A stretch of DNA of 64,000 nt, from NCBI GenBank assembly GCA_937926875.1, contig CALBAX010000039.1:1-64000 (forward strand), written 5' to 3'. Under the pieces are notes generated by a model. It was given only the letters and a program-made list of their open reading frames with translations. It was not told the origin of the DNA and ran no database searches. Position 1 is the first letter of the stretch. Every line of letters starts with the position of its first letter. Below are positions 42,548 to 51,020 of the stretch, in pieces. Both the position numbers and the translations under genes were made by a program. The DNA is from an uncultured Desulfovibrio sp. Lineage in GTDB: Bacteria > Desulfobacterota > Desulfovibrionia > Desulfovibrionales > Desulfovibrionaceae.

Positions 42548-42964
42548 GACGATTTTCCTTCCCCGGCCATCTGGTTCACCCACCGGATCTCCTACGGTGA
42601 AACAGATACCATGGGCGTTCTGTATTATGCGGAGTATCTCCACATCTTCGAGAGGGCGCGCAGCGAATTCATCCGCGCCTGCGGCATGAGCTACCGTGAT
42701 GTGGAGGAAAAGGACATCATCCTGCCCGTCCGCGAGGCCCAATGCCGTTACCGTGCCCCGGCCCGCTATGACGATCTGGTGCAGGTCCACACGGCCATCA
42801 GCCAATGGGGCCGCGCGTCCATGCGCTTTGTATACGAGATGTGGAACGAGGACAAGACGCACCTGCTGGCCACGGGCAGCACCCAGCACGCCCTGGTAAA
42901 CCGTCAGGGCCGTCCGGTGGCCGTACCGGACTGGTTGCGCGACCTTCTGGGCAACCTGCAATGA
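42542..42964 (+). CDS. YbgC/4HBT family acyl-CoA thioesterase
   Basis: Hotdog-fold thioesterase of 140 residues. The family motif is in FTHRISYGETDTMGVLYYAEYL, with the catalytic-type Asp in ETDTMG. ERARSEFIRACGMSYRDVE and EAQCRYRAPARYDDLVQV follow the standard YbgC pattern. YbgC proteins often accompany tol-pal genes, which are not here. The ATG at 42542 has AAAGGAG 7 nt upstream; that site lies in the signal-peptide region of mltA on the other strand. The gene is followed by a strong terminator. Confidence 0.9.
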   Translation: MHDDFPSPAIWFTHRISYGETDTMGVLYYAEYLHIFERARSEFIRACGMSYRDVEEKDIILPVREAQCRYRAPARYDDLVQVHTAISQWGRASMRFVYEMWNEDKTHLLATGSTQHALVNRQGRPVAVPDWLRDLLGNLQ

Positions 42965-42986
42965 CGACGGCCCCACAGCCGCACAC

Positions 42987-43016
42987 AAAAAAAGCCGGGG
43001 ACATCCCGGCTTTTTT
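42987..43016 (+). terminator. Terminator of the thioesterase gene
   Basis: AAAAAAAGCCGGG, loop GACAT, CCCGGCTTTTTT (42987-43016). Confidence 0.92.
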
Positions 43017-43227
43017 ATGGCTCTGGAAAATTTTTCACAATATTTTTTATTATTTTCTGCCTCATACCCATCCGTATCCCGCGGCAGGGGCACAACGGGC
43101 TCGTGCCGGACACGGATTTTCAGGCTCCAGGGGAGCTCTCTGTCCCGTCTTTGCACGGGCAGCCATCTATTTTGTCTTTCCGGGCGCAGATGTCAAGTTG
43201 AGCAAAACAGTTTGGGCACTTCCCTTT

Positions 43228-43256
43228 TTGGCCATGTCGGGCTATGATTTTATTAC
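43228..43256 (+). promoter_or_regulatory. Candidate promoter of the EF-G paralogue
   Basis: TTGGCC (43228-43233), 17 bp, TATTAC (43251-43256), 80 nt before the start codon. The rest of 43017-43227 shows no gene. Confidence 0.4.
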
Positions 43257-43337
43257 TACCGTGTGAAAGGTCGCACCTTGCCCTCGTAAATCCGGCGGCC
43301 CCGGGCCCGCCATATCGCTTACTAAGGGAGTTTTAGC

Positions 43338-45401
43338 ATGTCCAACCCCGTGGATACCCAACGTACTTACGCAATTGTAGGCACCGGCGGCTGCGGCAAA
43401 ACGTCGCTGGCCGAGATGCTCCTCTTCAATAGTGGCGCTCTGACCCGCATGGGCGCCATTGAAGACGGTACCACCTGCCTCGACTATGAACCGGAAGAAG
43501 TACGTCGTCGCGGCTCCATCCAGCCCGCGGTGGCTACCTGCCTCTGGAACAAGAATCGCCACTTCATGCTGGATATCCCGGGTGACGGCAACTTTACCGG
43601 CGACATGGAATGCCTGCTCAAGGGCGTGGACAGCGTCGTCTTCGTGCTGGACGCCGTAGACGGCGTGCGCCCCCTGACCAAAAAATTCTGGAACCTCACC
43701 CGCGCCGAGAACCTGCCCGCCATCTTCGTCATCAACAAGATGGATCGCGACCGTGCCGACTTCCAGATGGCCTTCGACGGCCTGGCTACCCTGGGTGTCA
43801 AGGCTGTGGCCCTGCAGGTCCCCATCCGTGAAGGCGAGTCCTTTACCGGCTATGTGGACGTGCTGACCGGCAAGGCCTACGCTTTTGGCGCTGACGGCGC
43901 CGTCAGCGAATGCGACGTGCCCGCCGATGTGGCCGACGACGTGAGCCTGCTCCATGACCTGACCGTGGAAAACATCGCCGAAAGCGATGAAGAGCTCATG
44001 GAAAAATATCTGGAAGAAGGCAGCCTGTCTCTGGAAGACCTTCAGACCGGCCTGCGCAAAGGCACCGTGGCCGGTGAGCTCTGCCCCGTGCTGGTCTGCT
44101 CCTCCCTGGAGAACAAGGGGGGCGTGGCCGTGCTGGAAGCCATCCAGGCCCTGCTGCCTGCCGCCACCGAGCGCCCCGCTTTCGTGGACGCCCTGGGCCA
44201 GGAACGCAAGCCCGATCCCGACGCCCCCGTGGCCGGCTTCGTCTTCAAGACCCTGGCCGACCCCTTCTCCGGCCAGCTTTCCCTGGTGCGCATCCTCTCC
44301 GGCACCATCAATGGTGATGCCACCCTCAAGAACATGCGCAGCGGAGAAAACGAGCGCCTGGGCAGCCTGCTCTTCCTGACCGGCAAGACCCAGACCCCCT
44401 GCAAGGAACCCGTGGGCCCCGGCGCCATCGTGGCCGTGGCCAAACTGAAGAACACCCGCACCGGTGACAGCCTGTGCGACGAAAAGCAGCCCTTTGCCCT
44501 GCCCATGCCCAAGCTGCCGCCGCAGCTCATAACCTACGCACTGGCCCCCAAGGAAAAGGGCGATGAAGACAAGGTCTACTCCGCCATCCAGCGTCTGCTG
44601 GACGAAGACGTCACCCTGCGTCTGGCCCGCGACGAAGAAAACGGCGACATCCTGCTTTCCGGCATGGGGCAGCTGCACATCGAGCTTTCGGTGGAAAAGG
44701 CCAAACGCCGCTTCAAGGTGGACATCATCCTCAAAACGCCCAAGGTGCCCTATCGTGAGACCGTGCGCGGCAAGGTACAGGTGCAGGGCCGCCACAAGAA
44801 GCAGTCCGGCGGCCGTGGCCAGTTCGGTGACTGCTGGATCGAGATGGAAGGGCTGCCCCGCGGTTCCGGCTATGTCTTCGAAGATGCCATCGTGGGCGGT
44901 GTGATCCCCCGCCAGTACATCCCCGCCATCGACAAGGGCATCCAGGAAGCGGCCGCCCGTGGTTTCCTGGCCGGTTGCCAGGTGGTGGACTTCCGCGTCA
45001 AGGTCTACGATGGCAGCTACCATACCGTGGACTCCTCGGAAATGGCCTTCAAGGTGGCCGGCTCCCTGGCCTTCAAGAAAGCCATGGAAAGCCTCAAGCC
45101 CGTGCTGCTGGAACCCATCGTGCTGCTGACCGTCTCCGTGCCCGATGAATGCATGGGCGACGTCATCGGCGACCTCTCCTCCCGTCGCGGCAAGGTGCTG
45201 GGCTCCGACTCTGCCGCCGGTGTCACCGAGATCAAGGCCCACGTGCCCATGAGCGAAGTGCTGCGCTACGCGCCCGACCTGCGCTCCATGACGGCCGGTC
45301 AGGGCTTCTTCACCATGGAATTCGCCCACTATGAGGAAGCTCCCCAGCCTGTGGCCGACAAGGTCATCGCTGAACACCAGAAGGCCGTGGCCGGCGAATA
45401 A
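43338..45401 (+). CDS. Elongation factor G paralogue with altered GTPase motifs
   Basis: 687 residues with the full EF-G domain order: GTPase (IVGTGGCGKTSLAEML as P-loop, VINKMDRDRADF as G4), domain II (AGFVFKTLADPFSGQLSLVRI), domain III (LSGMGQLHIELSVEKAKRRF), domain IV (VPYRETVRGKVQVQGRHKKQSGGRGQFGDCWIE) and domain V (EPIVLLTVSVPDECMGDVIGDLSSRRGKVLG). The G3 motif reads DIPGDGNF (residues 79-86) where standard EF-G has DTPGHVDF, so the catalytic His is Asp83. G2/switch I is also unusual (EVRRRGSIQ). It is probably a second EF-G-like factor with slow or altered GTP hydrolysis, not the housekeeping translocase. No rpsL/rpsG/tuf neighbours are present. Confidence 0.85.
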   Translation: MSNPVDTQRTYAIVGTGGCGKTSLAEMLLFNSGALTRMGAIEDGTTCLDYEPEEVRRRGSIQPAVATCLWNKNRHFMLDIPGDGNFTGDMECLLKGVDSVVFVLDAVDGVRPLTKKFWNLTRAENLPAIFVINKMDRDRADFQMAFDGLATLGVKAVALQVPIREGESFTGYVDVLTGKAYAFGADGAVSECDVPADVADDVSLLHDLTVENIAESDEELMEKYLEEGSLSLEDLQTGLRKGTVAGELCPVLVCSSLENKGGVAVLEAIQALLPAATERPAFVDALGQERKPDPDAPVAGFVFKTLADPFSGQLSLVRILSGTINGDATLKNMRSGENERLGSLLFLTGKTQTPCKEPVGPGAIVAVAKLKNTRTGDSLCDEKQPFALPMPKLPPQLITYALAPKEKGDEDKVYSAIQRLLDEDVTLRLARDEENGDILLSGMGQLHIELSVEKAKRRFKVDIILKTPKVPYRETVRGKVQVQGRHKKQSGGRGQFGDCWIEMEGLPRGSGYVFEDAIVGGVIPRQYIPAIDKGIQEAAARGFLAGCQVVDFRVKVYDGSYHTVDSSEMAFKVAGSLAFKKAMESLKPVLLEPIVLLTVSVPDECMGDVIGDLSSRRGKVLGSDSAAGVTEIKAHVPMSEVLRYAPDLRSMTAGQGFFTMEFAHYEEAPQPVADKVIAEHQKAVAGE

Positions 45402-45428
45402 GCCGTAGCCTCTCTCCTGCTGATCCAG

Positions 45429-45461
45429 GGCCACCTGCTCCGTGCGGGTGGCCTTTTTTTG
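45429..45461 (+). terminator. Terminator of the EF-G paralogue
   Basis: GGCCACC (45429-45435) and GGTGGCC (45447-45453), then seven T. Confidence 0.88.
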
Positions 45462-45799
45462 TTTACGGACGTCCCTCCACAGGTTCCCTGCGGAGTATCG
45501 AGAATGGGGGAAACATGCCCCGGAGTGGACGGAAGAGGAATGGAACAAGGGGGCCCCGTCCCATGACTGGAGGAGCAGCCACCACGCTGCCTGGAGCAGC
45601 AGGAATGCGAAAAGGGCCGATCGTTCCAGAGCCGAAAATACCGTGACACAGCCGCCGGGAGTGATGACCGTACCGTGCCAGGCAGCAGCGCCCCGGCCTC
45701 CCCCTGCCTTTCCCTGTCCCAGGTGAGCCAGAGCAGCCCCGCAGCAGCGCCAAACAGGACAGGGGCTGCCTGGGCAGCACAACTGTCCCCGCAGACAAC
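45462..45799. other. Intergenic stretch with no convincing gene
   Basis: It lies between two convergent terminators. Minus-strand frames carry short hydrophobic pieces in two different frames (FFVVCGDSCAAQAAPVLFG and ALFAFLLLQAAWWLLLQSW). These might be remains of a membrane-protein gene, but there is no ribosome-binding site and the first overlaps the dnaA terminator. Confidence 0.4.
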
Positions 45800-45834
45800 A
45801 AAAAAGGAGGGCATCCGCAGATGTCCTCCTTTTG
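45800..45834 (-). terminator. Terminator of the dnaA-like gene
   Basis: On the minus strand AAAAGGAGGACATC, loop TGCG, GATGCCCTCCTTTTTT (one mismatch in the stem). Confidence 0.88.
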
Positions 45835-45853
45835 CCAGAAAATGGGGCGTCGT

Positions 45854-47368
45854 TTACAGGGAAAGCAGGCTGGGAGCAGCCTCACGGGCCGCAGGGACTT
45901 TGCCTGCCAGGCTCATTTCGGGACGGATGCCCGCATTGCGTTCGATGAGCTCCACAGCACGGGAGATCTGGCGACCGACCCGGGAGTCATTGGCGATCTC
46001 GCGTTCCAGCGACGTGATGCCCTTGATGACCGTGGAGTGACGGCGGTTGAAGCGCTCGCCGATCTCCTTGAGGGACATGTCCGTATGCTTGCGGGCCAGA
46101 TAATAGATGGTGTTGCGGGCCAGCACATACTGCTGCTTGTGCGAACGGGATGCCAGCTGGCGTTCGTTGAGGCCGTAGCTTTCGCAGACCAGGCGCACGA
46201 TGGAGGCGAAGTCCGGGCCGCAGTCCACGGTGGCGTACTGTTGCAGCACTTCCAGCGCCAGTTCGGGATTGAGGCCGCAATTGAGCATGCGTGCCTTGAA
46301 CACCAGGCTTTTGAGACAGGATTCCAGCTGGCGCACATCGCCCTGCAGGCGTCCGGCCAGCAGATCGCAGACCTCGTCAGGCAGCAGCACCTGGAAGCTC
46401 TTGGCCTTGCGCTCCAGGATATGGCGGCACATCTCCGTATCAGGCCGCTCCAGAGGCGACACGATACCGGAGCAGAAATGGGAGACCAGCTGGCTGTCCA
46501 GCTTTTCCAGCTCGCGCGGGGAAAAGCTGCTGCTGAAGATGGCGCGGCCGCCGCGATCCTGCAGGCTCTTGATGACGGTCAGGACCATGTCCTGCATCTT
46601 TTCCTTGCCCTGGAGGAAATGCACGTCTTCCAGGAGGAGCACGTCCAGATCGCGCAGACGGGCACGGAAGCTCTCCACATCGTTGCTGCGCAGGGCCGCC
46701 ACATAGCGCGAGGCCAGATCCTCGGCGGAGAGGTAGGCCAGACGGGCCTGACCGCCCTGCTCCTGTACGGCACGTCCCACGGACTGCATGATGTGGGTCT
46801 TGCCCAGGCCGGAAGCCGAGCTGACGAACAGGGTCTCCACACAGCCGCCGTCATGGCAGATGTCCTTGGCCGCGGCCACGGCCATGGCATTGCAGGGCCC
46901 GACCACGAAATCGTCGAAACTGAAACGCCAGCGCTGACGGGTACGGGGGGACAGCGTGGGGGCAGGCAGGGGCAGGGAACACTGGCTGGGCTGGGACGGG
47001 CGGGAAGGCGCCACGTGGAGGGACGTCGCGGGCATATCGTGCACGGGCCGAGCCTCAGGGGCGGCAAGCGGCGCCGCAGCAGCGGCGGCAGACGTGACGG
47101 CAGGAGCGGACGCGGAGCCCTGACAGGAGATGCGGATGTCTATGCTCTCCGGCGCCACCTGCAACACGGGCGCGGCGGCAGAACGCAGGGTATCCTGCAT
47201 GCGGTCGCGCAGCCAGCGGGCCACATATTCGCTGGGGGCGGCAAGGCACAGGCTGTTCCCCTCGATATGGGCATCCAGGGGATGGATCCACACCTTGAAG
47301 ATGCCGGGATTGAGGACACCCCTCAGATTTTCAGAGATCTTCTGCCACTGCTCTTGCATGCCTGTCAT
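45854..47368 (-). CDS. dnaA: Divergent DnaA-family replication initiator-like ATPase
   Basis: 504 residues with DnaA organisation: domain I (LRGVLNPGIFKVWIHPLDAH), an Ala/Pro-rich linker (about 85-145), AAA+ domain III beginning WRFSFDDFVVGPCNAMAVAAA, and domain IV at the C-terminus. It departs from canonical DnaA: Walker A is SASGLGKTH (residues 184-192) where GGVGLGKTH is usual, Walker B is LLLEDVHFLQGK, sensor 1 is FSSSFSPREL, and the DNA-contact signature around 444-447 is RRHSTVIKG where RDHTTV is usual. No dnaN, gyrB or DnaA-box cluster is adjacent. It may be a paralogue with another role. Start ATG 47368 or 47359. Confidence 0.82.
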   Translation of the reverse strand: MTGMQEQWQKISENLRGVLNPGIFKVWIHPLDAHIEGNSLCLAAPSEYVARWLRDRMQDTLRSAAAPVLQVAPESIDIRISCQGSASAPAVTSAAAAAAPLAAPEARPVHDMPATSLHVAPSRPSQPSQCSLPLPAPTLSPRTRQRWRFSFDDFVVGPCNAMAVAAAKDICHDGGCVETLFVSSASGLGKTHIMQSVGRAVQEQGGQARLAYLSAEDLASRYVAALRSNDVESFRARLRDLDVLLLEDVHFLQGKEKMQDMVLTVIKSLQDRGGRAIFSSSFSPRELEKLDSQLVSHFCSGIVSPLERPDTEMCRHILERKAKSFQVLLPDEVCDLLAGRLQGDVRQLESCLKSLVFKARMLNCGLNPELALEVLQQYATVDCGPDFASIVRLVCESYGLNERQLASRSHKQQYVLARNTIYYLARKHTDMSLKEIGERFNRRHSTVIKGITSLEREIANDSRVGRQISRAVELIERNAGIRPEMSLAGKVPAAREAAPSLLSL

Positions 47369-47649
47369 TGCCCGCCCATGAAAAATGCCGGTACGCGGGC
47401 CATGGCTGCCATGCCCGCTCACATATGTCTCGCCCCGCTGGGGCTGTTGCGTTTTCGCCGTCCGTCTTTCGGCAAAGCGCCCGCAAGGATGTAGTTTTTT
47501 CACGCTGTCCTGTCAACGGATGGCGAACGGAAAGACCACGCCTCCCGCGCTTGCTGCGACAGGCGGGCATCCCTGCATCCCATCCTCTGTGGACGCTTGT
47601 GGGATTCTGCCCTTTTTTTCCCCGCACTGCAAGCCGGAAGACCTGTCAT
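47369..47649. other. Leader region of the dnaA-like gene
   Basis: No gene and no cluster of TTATCCACA-type DnaA boxes is seen. It lies between the dnaA-like start and the galU terminator. Confidence 0.5.
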
Positions 47650-47691
47650 AAAAAAGAAAGGCCGTTGTCACCGAAATGACAACGGCCTTTG
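47650..47691 (-). terminator. Terminator of galU
   Basis: On the minus strand AAAGGCCGTTGTCA, loop TTTCGG, TGACAACGGCCTTTC, then TTTTTT. A 14-bp stem, 19 nt after the galU stop. Confidence 0.93.
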
Positions 47692-47709
47692 GGTCATGCG
47701 GTCATCCGG

Positions 47710-48582
47710 CTACTTGAACTGCACAAAGTTCTTGAGCAGCCCCAGCAGCTCGTAGCGCAGGGATTCATCCTGCAGGGCGAAATAGATATTGGCGCTCAGG
47801 AACTCGGCCCAGTCACCGGCATCAAAGCGCATACCGGCCATGCGCACGGCCATCATGCCGCGCTCCTTGGCCATGGCCTGCAGGGCGTCGGTGAGCTGGA
47901 TCTCGCCGCCGTGCCCGGGTTTGACCTTTTCCAGATAGTCGAAGATGTCCGGGGTCAGCACATAGCGGCCCACGATGGCCATACGGGACGGTGCATCCTC
48001 GCGCTTGGGCTTTTCCACCATGTCACGCACGCGGTACACGCCGGGCGCCACTTCCTCGCCATCTATGATGCCGTAGCGGCTCACCTTTTCCCACGGCACT
48101 TCCATGACGCCGATGACAGGCATCTTTTCGGCCATGGCCACTTCGATGAGCTGACCGATGCCCGGCACACCGCTGAACATCAGGTCGTCGCCCACCATGA
48201 CGGCAAAGGGTTCGTCGCCCACCAGCTCACGCGCACACATGACGGCATGGCCAAGGCCGAGCTGGCGCTTCTGGCGCACGGAAAGGATATTGACCATCTC
48301 CGCCACCTGGCGCACTTCTTCCAGCTTGTCCAGCTTGCCGGAGCGTTCCAGCACATCCTCAAGCTGCAGGTTGTGGTCGAAGTGGTCTTCGATGACGTTC
48401 TTGTCGCGGTTTGTGACGAAGATCACGTCCTTGATATGGGCACGCTGGGCCTCTTCCACAACATACTGGATGACAGGCTTGTTGTAGATGGGCAGCATTT
48501 CCTTGGGAATATTCTTGGTCGCAGGCAAGGAACGGGTTCCCCAACCGGCCACAGGGATAACAACCTTACGAATATCCTTCAT
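47710..48582 (-). CDS. galU: UTP-glucose-1-phosphate uridylyltransferase GalU
   Basis: Makes UDP-glucose for envelope polysaccharides. The 290-residue nucleotidyltransferase has VVIPVAGWGTRSLPATKNIPKEMLP as the activation loop, VIQYVVEEA, QKRQLGLGHAVMCAREL, FAVMVGDDLMF, MVEKPKREDAPS, IVGRYVLTPDIFDYL and RFDAGDWAEFL. All are typical of bacterial GalU. ATG at 48582 has GGAGGAGAAC; earlier in-frame ATGs overlap that site. It lies 123 nt after glmM on the same strand, and both supply cell-envelope sugar nucleotides. Confidence 0.96.
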   Translation of the reverse strand: MKDIRKVVIPVAGWGTRSLPATKNIPKEMLPIYNKPVIQYVVEEAQRAHIKDVIFVTNRDKNVIEDHFDHNLQLEDVLERSGKLDKLEEVRQVAEMVNILSVRQKRQLGLGHAVMCARELVGDEPFAVMVGDDLMFSGVPGIGQLIEVAMAEKMPVIGVMEVPWEKVSRYGIIDGEEVAPGVYRVRDMVEKPKREDAPSRMAIVGRYVLTPDIFDYLEKVKPGHGGEIQLTDALQAMAKERGMMAVRMAGMRFDAGDWAEFLSANIYFALQDESLRYELLGLLKNFVQFK

Positions 48583-48705
48583 GTTCTCCTCCATCATGGC
48601 AGCCCCTCACGGGGCCGTCTAGGACATGGTTCTTGACGAAAGTATGTCGCGGGCCTGCCCGCGGCAGCTCCCGGAACGAATCAGCTCCTCCAGGAGAGGA
48701 CAAAA

Positions 48706-50058
48706 CTAGCGAAGTTCACGGCTCACCACATCGGCCAGATCGCGCGCGTAGCGGACGACCTTGTCTTCATCTTCAGCCTCGACCATGACGCGGCACAGGG
48801 CCTCGGTGCCGGAATAGCGCAGCAGCACCCGGCCGCGACCGGCCAGGGCCTTTTCCACATCGGCCACGGCCTTGCCGATGGCGGGGCGCTCCTCGAAGGG
48901 CAGCTTCTTTTCCACCCGCACGTTGATGAGCTTCTGGGGGAAAAGGTGCAGCAGGCCCGCCAGCTCGGACAGGGGCTTTTCCTTCTCGCGCACGATGCGC
49001 AGCAATTGCAGGGCTGCCAGCAGGCCGTCACCGGTGGTGCTGTACTGGCGGTAGATGAGGTGCCCGGACTGCTCGCCGCCCAGCATGGCGCCGGTCTTGC
49101 GCATGGCTTCCATGACGTAGCGGTCGCCCACCTTGGTGCGCAGCAGCGTGCCGGCGCGTTCCTTCATGAAGATCTCCAGCGCCAGGTTGCTCATGGCCGT
49201 GGCCACCAGCATGTTGCCGGGCAGTTCGCCCCGCTCCATCATGGCCTGGGCCCCCAGGGCCATGAGCTGGTCGCCATCCAGGACATTGCCCTTTTCATCC
49301 ACCACGATGAGGCGGTCGGCGTCACCGTCCAGGGCCAGGCCCACGTCCGCGCGCACTTCGCGCACCTTGGCAGCCAGGGTCTCGGGATGCAGGGAGCCGC
49401 AGTGGTCGTTGATATTGGTCCCGTTGGGGTTCGTCCCCAGGCGGAAGACTTCCGCGCCCAGTTCTTCCAGGGCCAGCGGGGCCACCTTGTAGGCCGCACC
49501 ATTGGCGCAGTCGATGACGATGCGCAGGCCGGACAGGGTCAGATGGGCCGGGAAACAGCTCTTGGTGTACACGATATAGCGGCCGCCGGCATCTTCGATC
49601 TTGCTGGCGCGGCCCACCCGGTCGGGATCGGGATAGGGCCAGCGCATGTCAGGATCGAGCACCATGGCGGAGATCTCGTTCTCCACGTCGTCAGGCAGTT
49701 TGAAGCCGTCGGCGTCGAAGAACTTGATGCCGTTGTCCGAATAGGGGTTGTGCGAGGCAGAGATGACCACGCCCAGATCCGCCCGCATGTTGCGGGTCAG
49801 GAAAGAGATGGCGGGCGTGGGCAGCGGGCCGGTCATGATGACGTGCATACCGGCAGCGCACAGGCCCGCCGTGAGGGCGGACTCGAACATGTAACCGGAC
49901 AGGCGCGTATCCTTGCCGATGACCACGCGGTGCTGGTGCGAGCCTTTACGGAAGCGCACCCCTGCGGCCAGGCCCAGACGCAGGGCCACATCCACGGTCA
50001 TGGGATAGATATTGACAGGGCCACGCAGGCCATCGGTGCCGAAAAGACGTTCTGCCAT
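48706..50058 (-). CDS. glmM: Phosphoglucosamine mutase GlmM
   Basis: Interconverts glucosamine-6-phosphate and glucosamine-1-phosphate for UDP-GlcNAc. The 450-residue protein has LFGTDGLRGPVN at the N-terminus, the phosphoserine loop VVISASHNPYSDNGIKFF, the Mg2+ loop LALDGDADRLIVVDEKG, GGEQSGHLI (sugar specificity) and RYSGTEALCRVMVEA (phosphate binding). It follows cdaR by 32 nt in the conserved cdaA-cdaR-glmM order. In Gram-positive bacteria GlmM binds CdaA and inhibits c-di-AMP synthesis; the same link here is inferred from gene order. Confidence 0.97.
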   Translation of the reverse strand: MAERLFGTDGLRGPVNIYPMTVDVALRLGLAAGVRFRKGSHQHRVVIGKDTRLSGYMFESALTAGLCAAGMHVIMTGPLPTPAISFLTRNMRADLGVVISASHNPYSDNGIKFFDADGFKLPDDVENEISAMVLDPDMRWPYPDPDRVGRASKIEDAGGRYIVYTKSCFPAHLTLSGLRIVIDCANGAAYKVAPLALEELGAEVFRLGTNPNGTNINDHCGSLHPETLAAKVREVRADVGLALDGDADRLIVVDEKGNVLDGDQLMALGAQAMMERGELPGNMLVATAMSNLALEIFMKERAGTLLRTKVGDRYVMEAMRKTGAMLGGEQSGHLIYRQYSTTGDGLLAALQLLRIVREKEKPLSELAGLLHLFPQKLINVRVEKKLPFEERPAIGKAVADVEKALAGRGRVLLRYSGTEALCRVMVEAEDEDKVVRYARDLADVVSRELR

Positions 50059-50090
50059 GTGTTCTCCTTGCCGGTGCCATGCGCCGGAGG

Positions 50091-51020
50091 CTACTTCTTA
50101 CGGGTAATGGTAACGCTGTCGAATGAGGGATTCAAGATGGTCATGCCTTCCGGCAGCTGGATGCGCGGTTCTGCCGTGCCTCTCTGCCCCGGCTCCAGGG
50201 CCGGCGGGACGACCATCACTTCCAGTCGTTTGAGATAGGACGAGTTTCGGGCCAGGGCCTCGGGCACCTCCACCATCACTTCCACATGGGAGGGCTCCAC
50301 CGTGAACTGCGAGGCGTTCTGGGCTTCCACCGATATCTTGCAATGGCGCGAGACCACCGTGCGTCCGCTGGTGATGGTGTACTGCACCTTCACCGAGGCA
50401 GGATTGGACGTGACCAGGCTGGGAGTATCCAGCAGCAGGGTCTGCTCCACGGTGGTGCCGGCGGCCTTGGGGTCCAGCCGGATGCCCAGGGGCAGGTTGT
50501 TGATGGACGAGATGACGCCTTCCGGCCCCCGCAGGGTGACGGATGCCGGGGAAACGGGCACGTTCTCCACGGTCAGGGCCCCGCTGCGCAGCGGGGATTC
50601 CAGCACGGCCCGGATGGGCACGCTGCGCTCGGCCAGGGTATCGGCCGTGATGACGATGCGGGGCGGCTGCACGTCCACCAGTTCGAAGGCCCGCAGGCTG
50701 GGGCCCATGTTGTCCGCGGTCAGGGGGACGATGGTCGTGCCTTTTTTGATATTGGAAAGATTGATGGCTTCCGTCAGGCTGCGTGACGAAATGGAACGCA
50801 GCAGGATCTCCGGCCCGCGCAGGCGTACCTGCACCTTGCTGACCAGGCCGTCCGTCACCACCAGACCGGAGGGGATGCCGTTGTATTCGATGCCCACTTC
50901 CAGCTGGACTTCCAGACGGTCGCGCACGCTGACCACATACCACATGCCCACGGCCACGGCAAAGGCCACGAACAGGGAGAGGAGATGGGGGGCCTTGCGG
51001 CTGTTCTTAGAGAATATCAT
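50091..51020 (-). CDS. cdaR: YbbR-domain protein, CdaA regulator CdaR
   Basis: 309 residues with one N-terminal membrane helix (LLSLFVAFAVAVGMWYVV) followed by several YbbR repeats on the outer side of the inner membrane. Repeats show the pattern VRLRGPEILLRSI, VPVSPASVTLRGPEGVIS, VQYTITSGRTVVSRHCKISVE and the final VEVMVEVPEAL. In the known systems CdaR modulates the diadenylate cyclase CdaA. The start overlaps the end of cdaA by 14 nt, and glmM follows. Confidence 0.88.
   Translation of the reverse strand: MIFSKNSRKAPHLLSLFVAFAVAVGMWYVVSVRDRLEVQLEVGIEYNGIPSGLVVTDGLVSKVQVRLRGPEILLRSISSRSLTEAINLSNIKKGTTIVPLTADNMGPSLRAFELVDVQPPRIVITADTLAERSVPIRAVLESPLRSGALTVENVPVSPASVTLRGPEGVISSINNLPLGIRLDPKAAGTTVEQTLLLDTPSLVTSNPASVKVQYTITSGRTVVSRHCKISVEAQNASQFTVEPSHVEVMVEVPEALARNSSYLKRLEVMVVPPALEPGQRGTAEPRIQLPEGMTILNPSFDSVTITRKK

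Noticed and set aside
45463..45800. Hydrophobic minus-strand frames between the EF-G paralogue and the dnaA-like gene
   Set aside because: Hydrophobic pieces fall in two different frames, there is no ribosome-binding site, and the region is bounded by convergent terminators. At most a decayed gene.
47369..47709. Chromosomal origin next to the dnaA-like gene
   Set aside because: No cluster of TTATCCACA-like boxes, no AT-rich unwinding region, and no dnaN or gyrB nearby.
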